Source of the DNA: Cinclus cinclus
Taxonomy: Eukaryota; Chordata; Aves; Passeriformes; Cinclidae
Direction of reading: 5' to 3'
Assembly: GCF_963662255.1 (NCBI RefSeq)
Contig: NC_085047.1
Location: 114,362,214 to 114,426,213, forward strand
Length of the DNA stretch: 64,000 nt
Numbering within the stretch: the first letter of the stretch is position 1; every line of letters starts with the position of its first letter. Below the pieces are notes generated by a model. The model was given only the letters and a program-made list of their open reading frames with translations, searched no databases and had not been told where the DNA came from. The position numbers and the translations under genes were made by a program. Positions 37,401 to 45,838 of the stretch are shown here, piece after piece.

Positions 37401-40400
37401 TCATTTGCATCCTGCTTTGAAAATACCTTGCAGATGGCTGCTTTTAAACAAATTAAGGCCTCGGGCTAGATTTTCATTGCACTTTACAGGAATTATGTCT
37501 TCAGCTCTTAACAGCTGTTTTAACATCTGCTTCCCCACACCCCAGCAGGGAGACATCCCACCCAGGCAAAGACCATCCTTGCAGCAGGAAAATGTTGGGC
37601 TGGCTCCCTGATCACTCCTTGGTTCTTGAGAAACAGACCTGAGTGAGGACACCTTATCTGAGGCACATCATTAAAGGTTTACAAAGCAGTCACCAGGGGA
37701 GAAAATTTGCTTAAATTAAGTGCTTATGGTGTCCCAGCTGCTCAGTGCCTCCCAGCAGCACACAGAGCACAAACCAACTCCTTTATGAGCTGGTGTTTTC
37801 CCTCCTCTGCCACACAAATTCACTGTCACACCTCTGCAGGTTGTGAAGAAATGCAAATGCATCTTGTGCAGGATGATGCCTGCACTGAGGGAACCTCATT
37901 TGCCTCACTGCCAACACCCAGCAGTGTCTTTTCCTCCACACTTGAATAAACTCCAAAGGACCACTCTTCCACACTGGAGTTTGCAACAACAAGGGCATTG
38001 AGACTTGGCTACCTTGTCCTCCTTGCCTCCTGTCCTCTGCTGGCTCTGTCTTTGCTCTTTTGTAAGTGACCTATTTGGATGCAGCACAGGGAAGGACAGG
38101 ATGGGCTTATCCTTTTGCCATAATGATTCCTCTTTTTTTTCAGCCTCATTATCGTATTTCAAAATAATCTCCCCCTCCATACCCATATTGACCTTCCACA
38201 AACACTGCTTTTCATCCTTCAGTTTTTGTATCTAATATCTGTCTTCCTCCCTTCCCTCTCTGCTCTTTCTGTCTGAATTTCTGGGATATTCTTCCTCCCA
38301 GTCTCTTTGAAATTCCTTTTTCTCTTCTCTTTTTCTTCAGTCTCCTGCTCTGCCTTCTACCTCCCCTTTCTCAGCACTGGCCCACTGCTCCAGGCACAGC
38401 TCTGCTATGAACTGTTAAATACACAACAATAATAATAAAGCAATTAATTAATTAACAGCTCAAGTTTGTTTCAAAACCCAACAGCCCCTGCAGCTGAGCT
38501 TTTTGAAAACCAAAGTAGGTTAGAGCTTGTCAAAGCCTGCAGCAAGGGACTGGCTTGTTCGTTTATGTTAACAAGAATTTTTAAATGCTTACAGGATGTT
38601 TCTGTCAAGTAATACCAGACTCCTGATGCTCAGCAACATTTATTTCCTCCCACCTGCACACAAACCTCTCCACAGCCCCCAGGCATGTCTTCCCCTCTTC
38701 TCTCACTCCCTGTTTGACAGCAGTTGCTGGCAGAACTTCCCAGTGCCCAAAAAGCAGAGATCCAGGGACTTCCTGAGCCAAAAATTCCTTTTGCACCTAT
38801 GGATCTCCCCCTTATGATATTTGTTTCTAGTTTTTCTCAGCCTAATTATAATTTGATATCCCCCACACCCAATGGCCGTCAGTTTTACTATTTAATTACA
38901 TGCTCTGAGAAAAGAACAGGTTTGGGTTGGCCTTACATCTTCTGATAATTTCAATGGTTGCCAGGAATACTTTTTGTTATGAAAAATTGTGAATAATCAT
39001 TTTACCATTCACTTCCATATAATTATTTTCATACATTTTTAGTATTTATTCTTTTTCACATGCAGGAAAAAAAATATCCCAGTCTAATGAAGCCTCCTTT
39101 ATCCTTCCTTCCTAGACAGAAGCTTTGTATGCCCCATCCTGGAAGTGCTCAGGGATGGATGGATGGAGCATTGGGGAACCTGGTCTAGTGAAAGGTGTCC
39201 CTGCCCATGGCAGGGAGGTTGGAACTGGAAGATTTTTAAGGTCCTTTCCAACCCAAACCCTCCCACGATTCTTTGATTCTCTGCCTTTGAACAGCTCCAT
39301 CACACTTTGTACCTTTCTCAAACCTAACCTGTCCTGTTTGTAAAGGAAGGGTTAACAAAACAGCCAGTATCTGAGATGAAACCTTTCTGTGGATTTACAT
39401 CATGCCAGGGTTCATTTTATCTGCCTTGCTGGAGACATCAAATGCTGAAATTTCCTCTCTTTTTCAGCAATTTACTCTCTTTCCAAGACAACTATTCTTT
39501 CCCCCACTAGACATTGCATTCAAGAGATGCTTTGCATTGAATGCTTCCTCTGCCTTTATTACTTACTCATCTGGCATCATGACATTTCCTGGCAAATCTT
39601 CCTAGTCTCTTTTTTTATTTGGCTGCCATAAGTAATTCTGCACTGCTTGCAAAGTCTGCCACCTCACAGTTCCCTCCTCTTCACCAGGTTGTTTAAGAGC
39701 TTGTTGAATACCACACATCCCTGCGCAGCTCCACTGCTCAGAAAACTCACTGTTTATCCCTGCTTTGTGTTTCCTTTCTCTATTAATCCATGACAATACC
39801 CTTACCCTCATCCCACTGCAGCTTGTTCCTGTCAGAGCCTGTTAAAACTCCAGCTACACTATGATTAAGAAATCAGCCTTGTCTCCATAACCCAACTAGT
39901 CACTTAATATTCACTTTTCCTCTAAAGCTTTGCCACCAAGAAACTTTTAATCTGATTTGATTTTGAGACTCAGGCATGTGAAATGTGAATTGGTGGTAAA
40001 CCAGCAACGTGATAATTTGCATTTACTTCTGGAAGTAAAAACCAGCTGCTGATACTGAGTTTTCTAAAGATGCACCCTCAAAAGCAGTCCCAAACAGGAG
40101 GAAAAGAAAAACAAGGAGAGGGAGAAACTGAAAGGGGGCATCTTTCCTATCTCCTCCCCACCCCACACACTGCTCAGTCCTTCAACTGAAGCACACTTCA
40201 GATCATCAGATCATTCAGGCTTGAAACGCAAACATCCCCCTTTCAGGCAGTTCAAAAAATCCCACTCTGTGACTGACTGCTCAGTCTGAACTCACCAGCA
40301 AAGGCCATTTACACCACATTCAAATGAGTCCCCTATTTCATCCCTGGTGGCCCATCTCACCATTATGAACATGTCCTACCTGGCAGCAAGGCAGTCAGGA

Positions 40401-40437
40401 TGAGGGGAAGTAAAATGGATTTCTGGAAGCTCTCCAT
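22496..40437 (-). CDS. IGSF5: IGSF5 (JAM4-like) immunoglobulin superfamily member 5, spliced, 3' end incomplete
   Basis: IGSF5/JAM4 is a single-pass junction protein of epithelia whose cytoplasmic end binds PDZ scaffolds such as MAGI1 (family knowledge). Seven minus-strand coding exons join in phase: 40,380-40,437; 34,176-34,496; 33,176-33,484; 28,962-29,090; 28,454-28,478; 23,765-23,877; 22,514-22,590. Together they give 344 codons: signal peptide (residues 1-20), Ig domain 1 (about 25-125), Ig domain 2 (about 130-228), transmembrane helix (241-265) and a charged tail. Ig1 keeps FNCTVSAGW and the D-SG-x-x-x-C signature. The tail exon parallels the human Lys/Glu-rich segment and an ASLPP motif. 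Human IGSF5 has 407 residues. All introns are GT-AG. Order and strand relative to B3GALT5 match human 21q22. The final exon with the expected PDZ ligand was not found; unspliced reading after codon 344 would add VMLIS and stop at 22,496. Confidence 0.88.
22514..22590 (-). CDS. IGSF5: IGSF5 exon 7, cytoplasmic tail
   Basis: The exon is 77 nt, entering in phase 1 and leaving in phase 0, after acceptor TTGTTGCAG and before a weak donor AAG|GTAATG. It encodes [12 protein letters not shown]...INSVPK. The ASLPP motif and the closing SVPK resemble the human tail near its end (ASLPP and SPEK), which suggests only a few codons remain to be found in the next exon. If the weak donor is not used, translation ends after five more codons. 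Confidence 0.75.
22591..23764 (-). other. IGSF5 intron 6, nothing further recognised
   Basis: This is intron sequence between two tail exons. It includes a GC-richer patch near 22,720-22,830 with open frames on both strands but no recognisable exon or repeat. Confidence 0.6.
23765..23877 (-). CDS. IGSF5: IGSF5 exon 6, cytoplasmic tail
   Basis: The exon is 113 nt, entering in phase 2 and leaving in phase 1, after acceptor TTTTGTTTTCTAG and before donor CAG|GTGAGT. It encodes [20 protein letters not shown] then [18 protein letters not shown]. The charged stretch and the SENLGY motif correspond to the Lys/Glu-rich NENSGY region of the mammalian IGSF5 tail. The tyrosine sits in a possible phosphorylation context, which is inference. 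Confidence 0.85.
24625..24905 (+). mobile_element. CR1 LINE 3' fragment in IGSF5 intron 5, antisense to the gene
   Basis: The fragment shows GGCAGGCTCAGCTGGGACAG, the GAGCTGCCCAGGGAGGTTTG block, CATCCCTGCAGGTGTC, GGTCTTTTCCAACCTCAG and a terminal GATCTCATGATTCTGTAA. It is 5'-truncated. Confidence 0.85.
26445..26645 (-). mobile_element. CR1 LINE 3' fragment in IGSF5 intron 5, sense to the gene
   Basis: The reverse-complement CR1 terminus begins near AGAATTAGAGAATAGC, then GGGTTGGAATAAACC, GACACCTTCCCCTATCCCAG, CAGTGCCTCGCCACCC and AATTTCTTCTTAATACC. It is strongly diverged. Confidence 0.8.
26773..26887 (+). repeat. (CCAT)n tetranucleotide array
   Basis: About 28 CCAT units with a few CCCT interruptions near the start (CCATCCCT) and one ATC slip at about 26,828. 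It directly abuts the G-rich minisatellite that follows. Confidence 0.97.
26894..27841 (+). repeat. G4T4-like minisatellite with higher-order units, in IGSF5 intron 5
   Basis: About 950 bp consist of GGGG blocks separated by TTTT, TTTCAT, TTTGT or TTTGCAT, including a G14 run near 26,925. Longer units recur. The ATGGGGTTTGGC(A/G)GAG motif starts at about 26,943, 27,061 and 27,177, a spacing of 116-118 bp. GTTGTTATGGAGGGG starts at about 27,223 and 27,331, a spacing of 108 bp. Stops are absent from long frames because of the composition, giving Trp/Gly/Phe-rich artefacts up to about 200 codons. The gene's RNA would carry the C-rich complement, and the G-rich strand is the template. Confidence 0.95.
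28454..28478 (-). CDS. IGSF5: IGSF5 exon 5, 25-nt microexon of the tail
   Basis: The exon is 25 nt, entering in phase 1 and leaving in phase 2, after a strong polypyrimidine tract and CATTCTCAG and before a consensus donor AAG|GTAAGT. It encodes GSTYQNEI plus two bases of an Arg codon. It is supported because it is the only element found that converts the phase-1 donor of the transmembrane exon to the phase 2 required by exon 6. Confidence 0.72.
28962..29090 (-). CDS. IGSF5: IGSF5 exon 4, transmembrane segment
   Basis: The exon is 129 nt with phase 1 at both ends, acceptor TTTAACAG and donor GTGAGT. It encodes an acidic juxtamembrane linker ([11 protein letters not shown]), a hydrophobic helix of about 25 residues beginning [13 protein letters not shown], and a stop-transfer RCCLKRR. 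The Cys pair after the helix recalls the Cys-rich stretch at the same place in mammalian IGSF5 and could be palmitoylated (inference). Confidence 0.88.
29930..30070 (-). mobile_element. CR1 LINE 3' terminal fragment in IGSF5 intron 3
   Basis: The reverse-complement CR1 end begins AGAATCATGGAATGATTTGG, continues through GGGTTGGAATGGACC and the CTGCCATGGGCAGGGACACC block, and finishes at CTTCCAGGGATGGGG. It is truncated at about 140 bp. Confidence 0.9.
30071..33175 (-). other. Remainder of IGSF5 intron 3, nothing recognised
   Basis: The longest open frame is 156 codons on plus (30,829-31,299), antisense to the gene. It resembles no known protein and I take it as chance. No exon with matching phase was seen between the Ig2 and transmembrane exons. 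Confidence 0.55.
33176..33484 (-). CDS. IGSF5: IGSF5 exon 3, second Ig domain
   Basis: The exon is 309 nt with phase 1 at both ends, acceptor CCCTCCCACAG and donor G|GTAAGT. It encodes [19 protein letters not shown] and continues. The Ig signature is [10 protein letters not shown], then TWMRNDS, then [11 protein letters not shown], giving the Cys-Trp-Cys set of an Ig fold. Five N-glycosylation sequons are visible (NGS, NST, NQT, NDS, NAT), consistent with an extracellular domain. Confidence 0.9.
33485..34175 (-). other. IGSF5 intron 2, nothing recognised
   Basis: A short 691-bp intron separates the two Ig-domain exons. No repeat or extra exon was identified. Confidence 0.7.
34176..34496 (-). 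CDS. IGSF5: IGSF5 exon 2, first Ig (V-like) domain
   Basis: The exon is 321 nt with phase 1 at both ends, acceptor GGTTCCCTCACAG and donor CAAG|GTGTGT. It encodes [20 protein letters not shown], then [16 protein letters not shown], and later [19 protein letters not shown]: the first Cys, core Trp and D-SG-x-x-x-C motif of a V-type Ig fold. The RFNCTVS-GWK stretch is a close counterpart of mammalian IGSF5. Sequons NAT, NCT and NYT are present. Confidence 0.92.
34563..35190 (-). mobile_element. Solo LTR of an avian endogenous retrovirus, same strand as IGSF5
   Basis: On the minus strand the unit starts TGAAAGGTTAGATTGC. It contains a pyrimidine-rich TTTCTTCCTTCTTTTTCC stretch, a TAGTTTTTGGTTGGATAG motif and an AATAAA signal (34,624-34,629). 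It closes with CTGACTCTGAGTGAAGGCA. This order (U3, polyadenylation signal, short R/U5, TG...CA ends) is that of an LTR. I see no matching target-site duplication, so the ends are approximate. There is no adjoining viral gene. It ends about 66 bp from the acceptor of the Ig1 exon. Confidence 0.7.
35191..39119 (-). other. IGSF5 intron 1 body, nothing recognised
   Basis: About 3.9 kb without a recognisable exon, RNA gene or clear mobile element. Open frames are short and fall on both strands. Confidence 0.55.
39120..39285 (+). mobile_element. CR1 LINE 3' terminal fragment in IGSF5 intron 1, antisense to the gene
   Basis: The fragment runs CTGGAAGTGCTCAGGGATGG, AACCTGGTCTAGTGAAAGGT, the CTGCCCATGGCAGGGAGG block and GGTCCTTTCCAACCCAAACC to the end ACGATTCTTTGATTCT. 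This is the canonical CR1 3' end. Confidence 0.92.
39286..40379 (-). other. IGSF5 intron 1, part next to the first coding exon
   Basis: No additional exon or mobile element is recognised. The donor GTAGGA of the first coding exon lies at its edge. Confidence 0.55.
40380..40437 (-). CDS. IGSF5: IGSF5 exon 1 (first coding exon), start codon and signal peptide
   Basis: The start ATG at 40,437 has context CCAATGG. The exon encodes [20 protein letters not shown], a typical signal peptide with a short polar start and a hydrophobic core, ending in phase 1 at donor CAG|GTAGGA. This phase joins exactly to the Ig1 exon. Upstream bases on the minus strand are presumably 5' UTR. The start was chosen because it gives a signal peptide in frame with the Ig domain; another upstream non-coding exon is possible. 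Confidence 0.85.
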
Positions 40438-42109
40438 TGGAGCATTCTCTCCTGGTTCCTGAGGCAGGAAGCCACCAGTAGTCACTGCATCCTTGAGAAG
40501 AAGCTGAAGGACAGAACTTGTGGAGAAACTCAGAAATGAGTTGGGTCCTGTGACAAGGGTGACTTTGTGTGACCTGTATTGCCAACAAGGGGAAAAGATT
40601 AAATGAGGGAGGGTTTGGAAGCAGGGCAGAATCTTTCCTCAAATAACTAACTGTTTCAAAAGGCACAGAGGAACATTTGTCAGCAGAGAAACCCCCTCCT
40701 GCAGATCTCACATTCCTCAGTCCCTCCTGGTTGTCACAACTCTCCTGCTTCAGCACTGACAGGACCAGGGCAGCTCCGACTGCATCATTAAAGTGACTCA
40801 TGAGAAACTGGGGAAGATAATTCTCTGAGCTGCTGCATTTGTGAGGATGAGAATGATCGAATCTCCTCCCAGCTCCCCAGACTGAGCCCTCAGAAAGGCT
40901 GATAGTGCAAAAAGAGTCCCCAGTTACTCCTCAGAACCTGAGAGCGCCTCCTATACCTCACAACAAACCACCAGCACCTCTCCACTGTGGTCAGAAATAA
41001 CACACAGAGCCGGGGTGTGAGACACCACCTTACTTCCTTCCTATTTTCTGCTTTTTCAGTGTTTGTGATTCACTTGTGAGATACTACCCTCCTCCTCTTC
41101 AAAATATGTGGGAGAGGTTGTGACTGCTCTTGGCTTACAACTTCCTCATCTGGGTGACTGAAGCCTGCCTTTGTGAAAGGGACCCAGGCCAGAGGATGTG
41201 GTTTTGTGGCCAGACCAAATTCCTTGTCAGGAAAATGTTTCTGACTGCAGGGGTGCTCTTTGTGGCAGCACTGTGCAGTGCATAAAAATCAAGTGTCACC
41301 ACAGGGACACCTTGGGTTTCCTGCTCAGCTGCAGCACCAGGAGCTCTGCTCCCTGCCTGGAATCTGGCAGGTTCAGTTGGCATTTTCATCCACATTTTCC
41401 TGTTTTTCAAGCTTTCAGTTTACCTTGGGAACCTACAAGACAGATCTGTCAACTTATCAATGTTTTAAGCCAAACCTGTGGGCTTAAAAAAATTTCTTCA
41501 CCTCCTCGTTCAAAGGCTGATTTGGGTTTTCTTAGTGCATTTTGAAAGGTTTTGGGGTGTTTTTACTTCCACATTTTATTTGTGGAGTTGTGCCCAGCAG
41601 GCAGGTGGGGAGGGAGGGTCACTGTGCACAGCCTGGAGGGATTTCTCCTTGCTCTGCCACTGTGACAGCTCTTGGCACACACACAAACCAGTCAGGACTA
41701 CGGGCTGGTATCACCTGTCATACAAAGTGAAACAGCCCGAGTAAATCAGCAGGAAACCAATCCAAAGCACAGGGCTGGGTCCTTTCCCAGGAAGCTGTGA
41801 CACAAAGCAGGATTTCCAGCCAGAACAGCAGAACTTCATACCTCCCCTGACAAATGCACCGACGCATTCTGAGCTGGGCAACGTTTTACAGGGTGAAGAA
41901 CAAACCGGCAAGAATATTGTGCCAAATCCAGGACAAAATACAGTAAACAGCTTCGGGTGAAGTAGAGCAAGACAGGGAAGGGAGGGATCTATACTTCGTT
42001 TTACTTTGTTTCAAAATGGACTTCTAAAGGGCTGGGAAATACTATCCGATCCCCAGATGAAACAGGATATTTTGGCCGAGGATGAATTAAATGCCTGGAG
42101 TTTGTTTTT
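40438..42109 (-). other. IGSF5 5' flank
   Basis: The 5' UTR and proximal promoter of IGSF5 should lie in or beyond this stretch. No convincing TATA box was seen. Open frames on both strands (for example 115 codons on plus at 41,198-41,545) resemble nothing known. Confidence 0.5.
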
Positions 42110-42830
42110 GGGCTGCTTTTCCCTCCTCTGCCGGTGCACAGAGTGGTTCAGGTTGCCAGGGCTGCTCTGAGCCTGCTCCGTCCCTCATCCACGGCACAGG
42201 TAGGGGACAATAGCAACAATGTCACCCTAGAGGAACGGCAGCTGGACCCAGACAGGGGCTCGGGTGCTTTGGGCACCCCACGACAGTCACCGACCCCACA
42301 TGCCAGGAAGCAGAATAGGAGATAAAACCACGAAACACTCCTGCCACCGCAGGGCACGCTCCCTGCCGAGGCGGGAGCAGGGAAAAAGGTGACATTATCT
42401 TCGAGCCCCCGGCCCTGCCTGCTGGGAAGCAGAGGGACGCTGCCGAGGGGATTGGTTACCTGGATCACATCCCTGGTGCTGAGCTGTCTCCCACCGCTTT
42501 CCCTCTGCCCACAGGTCCGGCTCGCGCTGCCCACTGGAGGCGATCCAAGCGAGGGTCCCTCACCTGCTGTACCAAGGAAAGGTCCCCAGGTGTTGGGGAC
42601 ACTGTCCCCGAGGGAAGGGAGGCCGTCCCGAGCTGTCGCTCAGCCCAGGCCGTGCCTGGCACTGTTCGTGACACGCAGGGATGGCTCTGCCTTCCTCCGC
42701 CCTGTCAATGTTTAACCGGCCCGGAGGAAGTGAGGCACGGCCGGTGACACAGCGAGCAAACCTCACCAGGGGCCGGCGCAGCGCTGCGGGCTGCCCGCGC
42801 CTCGTCCTCATCCTTATCCTCACCTTCATC
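42110..42830. promoter_or_regulatory. CpG-rich block upstream of IGSF5, possible CpG-island promoter
   Basis: CpG dinucleotides are frequent here (for example CCCGGCC, CGCTGCCGAGG, CCGGCTCGCGCTGC, GGCCGGCGCAGCGCTGCGGG), whereas most of the window is CpG-poor. It sits 1.7-2.4 kb upstream of the IGSF5 start codon and could hold a non-coding first exon. No transcript evidence is available from sequence alone, and no CpG ratio was computed. Confidence 0.4.
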
Positions 42831-42989
42831 CTCATCCTCACCTTCATCCTCACCCTCATCCTCACCTTCATCCTCATCCTCACCTTCATCCTCACCTTCA
42901 TCCTCATCCTCACCTTCATCCTTATCCTCACCTTCATCCTCATCCTCACCTTCATCCTCATCCTCACCTTCATCCTCAACTTCATCCTC
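42802..42989 (+). repeat. 18-bp CTCACCTTCATCCTCATC minisatellite
   Basis: About ten copies, with 12-, 18- and 24-bp variants, of CACCTTCATCCTCATCCT. The plus strand has almost no G and the minus strand is nearly all purine plus T. It is open in all frames, giving artefactual acidic (Glu/Asp-rich) and hydrophobic (Ile/Leu/Thr/Phe) proteins. Confidence 0.95.
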
Positions 42990-43030
42990 GGCACAGGAGA
43001 GGGCTCCGTGCGGCCAGCTGGGCAACCACC

Positions 43031-43565
43031 AGGTGAGCACTATGGTGCCAATTTCCCCCTTACAGTGACACAGGTGAGTGTGATGGTGCCAATTTCCCCC
43101 TTACAGTGACACAGGTGTGTGCAGTGGTGCCGGGCGCTGATGTCCCTTGTTGTAATGACACAGGTGAGTGTGACGATTCCAATTCCCCTGTTACAATGAC
43201 ACAGGTGTGTGCAGTGGTGCCAGTTTCCCCATTACAATGACACAGGGGAATGCAGTGGTACCATTTTTCCCTGTTGCAATGACACAGGTGTATGCAGTGG
43301 TACCTGGCACTGATATCCCCTGTTGTAATGACACAGGTGAGTGTGATGGTGCCAATATCCCCGTTATAATGTCACAGGTGTGTACAGTGATGCAAATTTC
43401 CCCTGTTACAGTGACACACATGAATGTGATGATGCCTGGCACTGATGTCCCCTGTTATAATGACACAGGTGAGTGTGATGGTGCCAGTTTCCCCTCTCGC
43501 AACGGCACAGGTGGGTGAACAGGGCCTGGCACTGATGTCCCCTGTTACAGTGACACAGGTGACTG
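43031..43565 (+). repeat. 41/49-bp minisatellite, about thirteen units
   Basis: Units begin at AGGTG/AGGGG and read GTGAGTGTGATGGTGCCAAT...TTACAGTGACAC. Measured spacings between successive units are 41, 41, 49, 41, 41, 42, 49 and 41 bp. The 49-bp version carries an extra CTGGCACTGATG-like block after GTGGTGCC or GTGGTACC. The array follows the 18-bp array after a gap of about 40 bp. Confidence 0.9.
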
Positions 43566-43894
43566 TCATGAGGCTGGAGCACATCCCACTGTTAAAGTGC
43601 CTCAGGCAGCGTGGCAGGGAGCAGAAGTGCCCGTGCCAGCCATAGCCCTGTCCGTGGTCACAGTCACTGTCACCCACAGCTGGGGGTGCTGAGGTTCTCC
43701 TGCAGCCCTCGGCAGGGTGAGGGGCTGAGCCAGGGCCAGGGAGCATCCAGGGGGCCCAGTTTACAACTGAAGGAGATGGGGCAGGGCTGGAGGTAAGGCT
43801 TTGTAAGAGTTGTGGTGTAAATCTTTCCAGGTCAATCTTTTGCATGTAAGAACATTCAAGGGCAGGGATGGATCAGGCTGTGGTGTGACTGAGG

Positions 43895-44230
43895 AGCATC
43901 ACAGAGTTAATTAGGTTGGAAAAGACTTCTGACATCATCAAGTACAACCTTTGACCAAACACGCCCTTGTCAACCAGACCAAAGCACTGAGTGCCACATC
44001 TAGTCTTTCATTAAACTCCTCCAGGGACAGCAACTCCACCTCCCTGAGAGTGCTTTCCAGTGTTTCATCACCTTTTTTCGTTAAGAAATTCCTCCTGAGA
44101 GCCCCCAGAGACTGAGGGGGTTGTGTGTGCTCTCTGCTACCTCCTGAGATGTTCTTACAGCCTTTGTCTTCTTTCAAGAACTGCATCCTGCATTTTATGG
44201 CATTGTTGGTCAGTGAGTTGAACCGATGTG
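43895..44230 (-). mobile_element. CR1 LINE 3' fragment, minus orientation
   Basis: The reverse complement of the CR1 end begins ATCACAGAGTTAATTAGG, then TTGGAAAAGACTTCTGACAT, the AGTGCCACATCTAGTC block, CTCCTCCAGGGACAGC and AAGAAATTCCTCCTGAGAG. The 5' boundary is approximate. Confidence 0.85.
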
Positions 44231-45574
44231 ACATGTCAGGAGATTTTTATGATGAATCCATCTGCCAGGAAGCTTAAATCATAGAAAAGAGATGTAAAAC
44301 TTCCCTGAACTGCATTTCCTACTAAGCACAGTAGCAAGTAGAAATTAATGCCACAGTGACTCGAAATGGAAAGGTTCCATTCAGCAAAGGGAAATGAATC
44401 AGTTTGGGGAATCATGAGAAATTTCTAAATATAAATTTTAAAACCTTTGCTTTATTAGAAAAAATATCACCCTGACTTGTTAAAATAAATAGCCATGAAA
44501 GCTGCAGGAAGAGGAGTTTTTTGACCAGTTAAGATTTTTTGTTACTATTTCCTTGACTTTACAAACCTTCTTTTTTAAAGTCTAAAATCTCACATTCTTG
44601 TTCCACTGACTTAAATAACAATATTCTTTTCTATGGAAATGCCTTCCATAAAGGTGTGTCTGTATAAATCTAGGGCAAGAAAAGGGATAAATAACATCTA
44701 ATGAGCACATTCCATCTCTGGTTTCCCAAGCACGAGAAGTGCAGAAGGTTAAAATTAATTTTTAGCTTGAATTAATTGAGATAACACTTCATAAAAACAC
44801 TTTAGAAAGGATAATTGCTGCTTTTAAAACTTTTATAAAGCTATCATTTGGCACTGCTGTGAAGAGACTGGCTCTGTCATCTCTCTAATTGCTCTTCAGG
44901 TAGGCTGAAGCTTCTCTGAGGTTCATGCCCATCCCCTCAGTGTAGAGAGGACAAAATCCACTGTGTTAGAAAAGACCAGCATGTGCGTTGATATTTTATT
45001 AATTATTAATTACTGCCCTTGTCAGCTCCTTCCTTCCTTTGGCTTTGCTAATGAGCCATGGTGTTGGGATGAGTGAAACCCTGGGCTGGGATGGAGTGGG
45101 ATAAGATGTGGTGAAATGTCTGAGTCCCCAGTGTGCGTGCACAAGGTTACCCATGCTCATGGTGTTCAGAAGACCTGATTTAAATGGAAAAGCATCTTGG
45201 TCACTTTGTGAATCACCAGCCTGCACACCGGGCAGAGTCCTACCTCCCACTCCCCTTCCCCTAAACACTTCTTTCCATTTTTTTTTCCTTTTTTCTGCCG
45301 GTGAGTAGGAAGACTTTCTCCCTTTTTTTTCCCCACCCCCCAACCCTTCCAAACCCATTTCTGGATGGTGTGTACACTGTGAATTCCTAAGCTACCCCCC
45401 ACATTTTTTGTTCTGGGGTGTGTGAGGCTGGAACGTATCTCTGCACAGCTTGCTGTGCAATCCCACACAAGGAGCTCCGAGGGACTGCCTGGGATTTGCT
45501 CAGTGAAACCTTCTGTCCCTGCCATTGGGGCCACAAGTGTAATTCCTGTCTCCCCTGCAGGGGAATGGGACAAA

Positions 45575-45838
45575 TTGTCATGATGGGAATGGCTTCAAAC
45601 TGAAAGAGAGTTGGTTTGGATTGGATATTAGGGAAAAAATCACCACTAGGAGAGTAGGTAGCCCTGGCACAGGGTGCCCAGAGCTGCTGTGGCTGCCCCT
45701 GGATCCCTGGAAGTGCCCAGGGCCAGGCTGTTCACTGGGGCTGGGAGCAGTGGAAGGTGTCCCTGCCATGGCAGAGGAGCTGGAACTGGATGATTTTTAG
45801 GTCCCTTCCAGCCCAAACCATTCTGTGCTTCTGTGATA
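45575..45838 (+). mobile_element. CR1 LINE 3' fragment, plus orientation
   Basis: The fragment shows GGAATGGCTTCAAACTG, TTGGATTGGATATTAGGG, GCTGCTGTGGCTGCCCC, the CCCTGCCATGGCAGAGG block and CCCTTCCAGCCCAAACCATT, and ends TCTGTGCTTCTGTGAT. It is typical of a 5'-truncated CR1. Confidence 0.92.

Noticed and set aside
42560..43109. Acidic (Glu/Asp) and Met/Arg/Lys-rich frames over the 18-bp array
   Set aside because: The repeat is open in all frames on both strands, so the frames give no evidence of coding.
43031..43565. CRISPR-like regular repeats
   Set aside because: The units are contiguous diverged tandem copies with no unique spacers, in a vertebrate genome.
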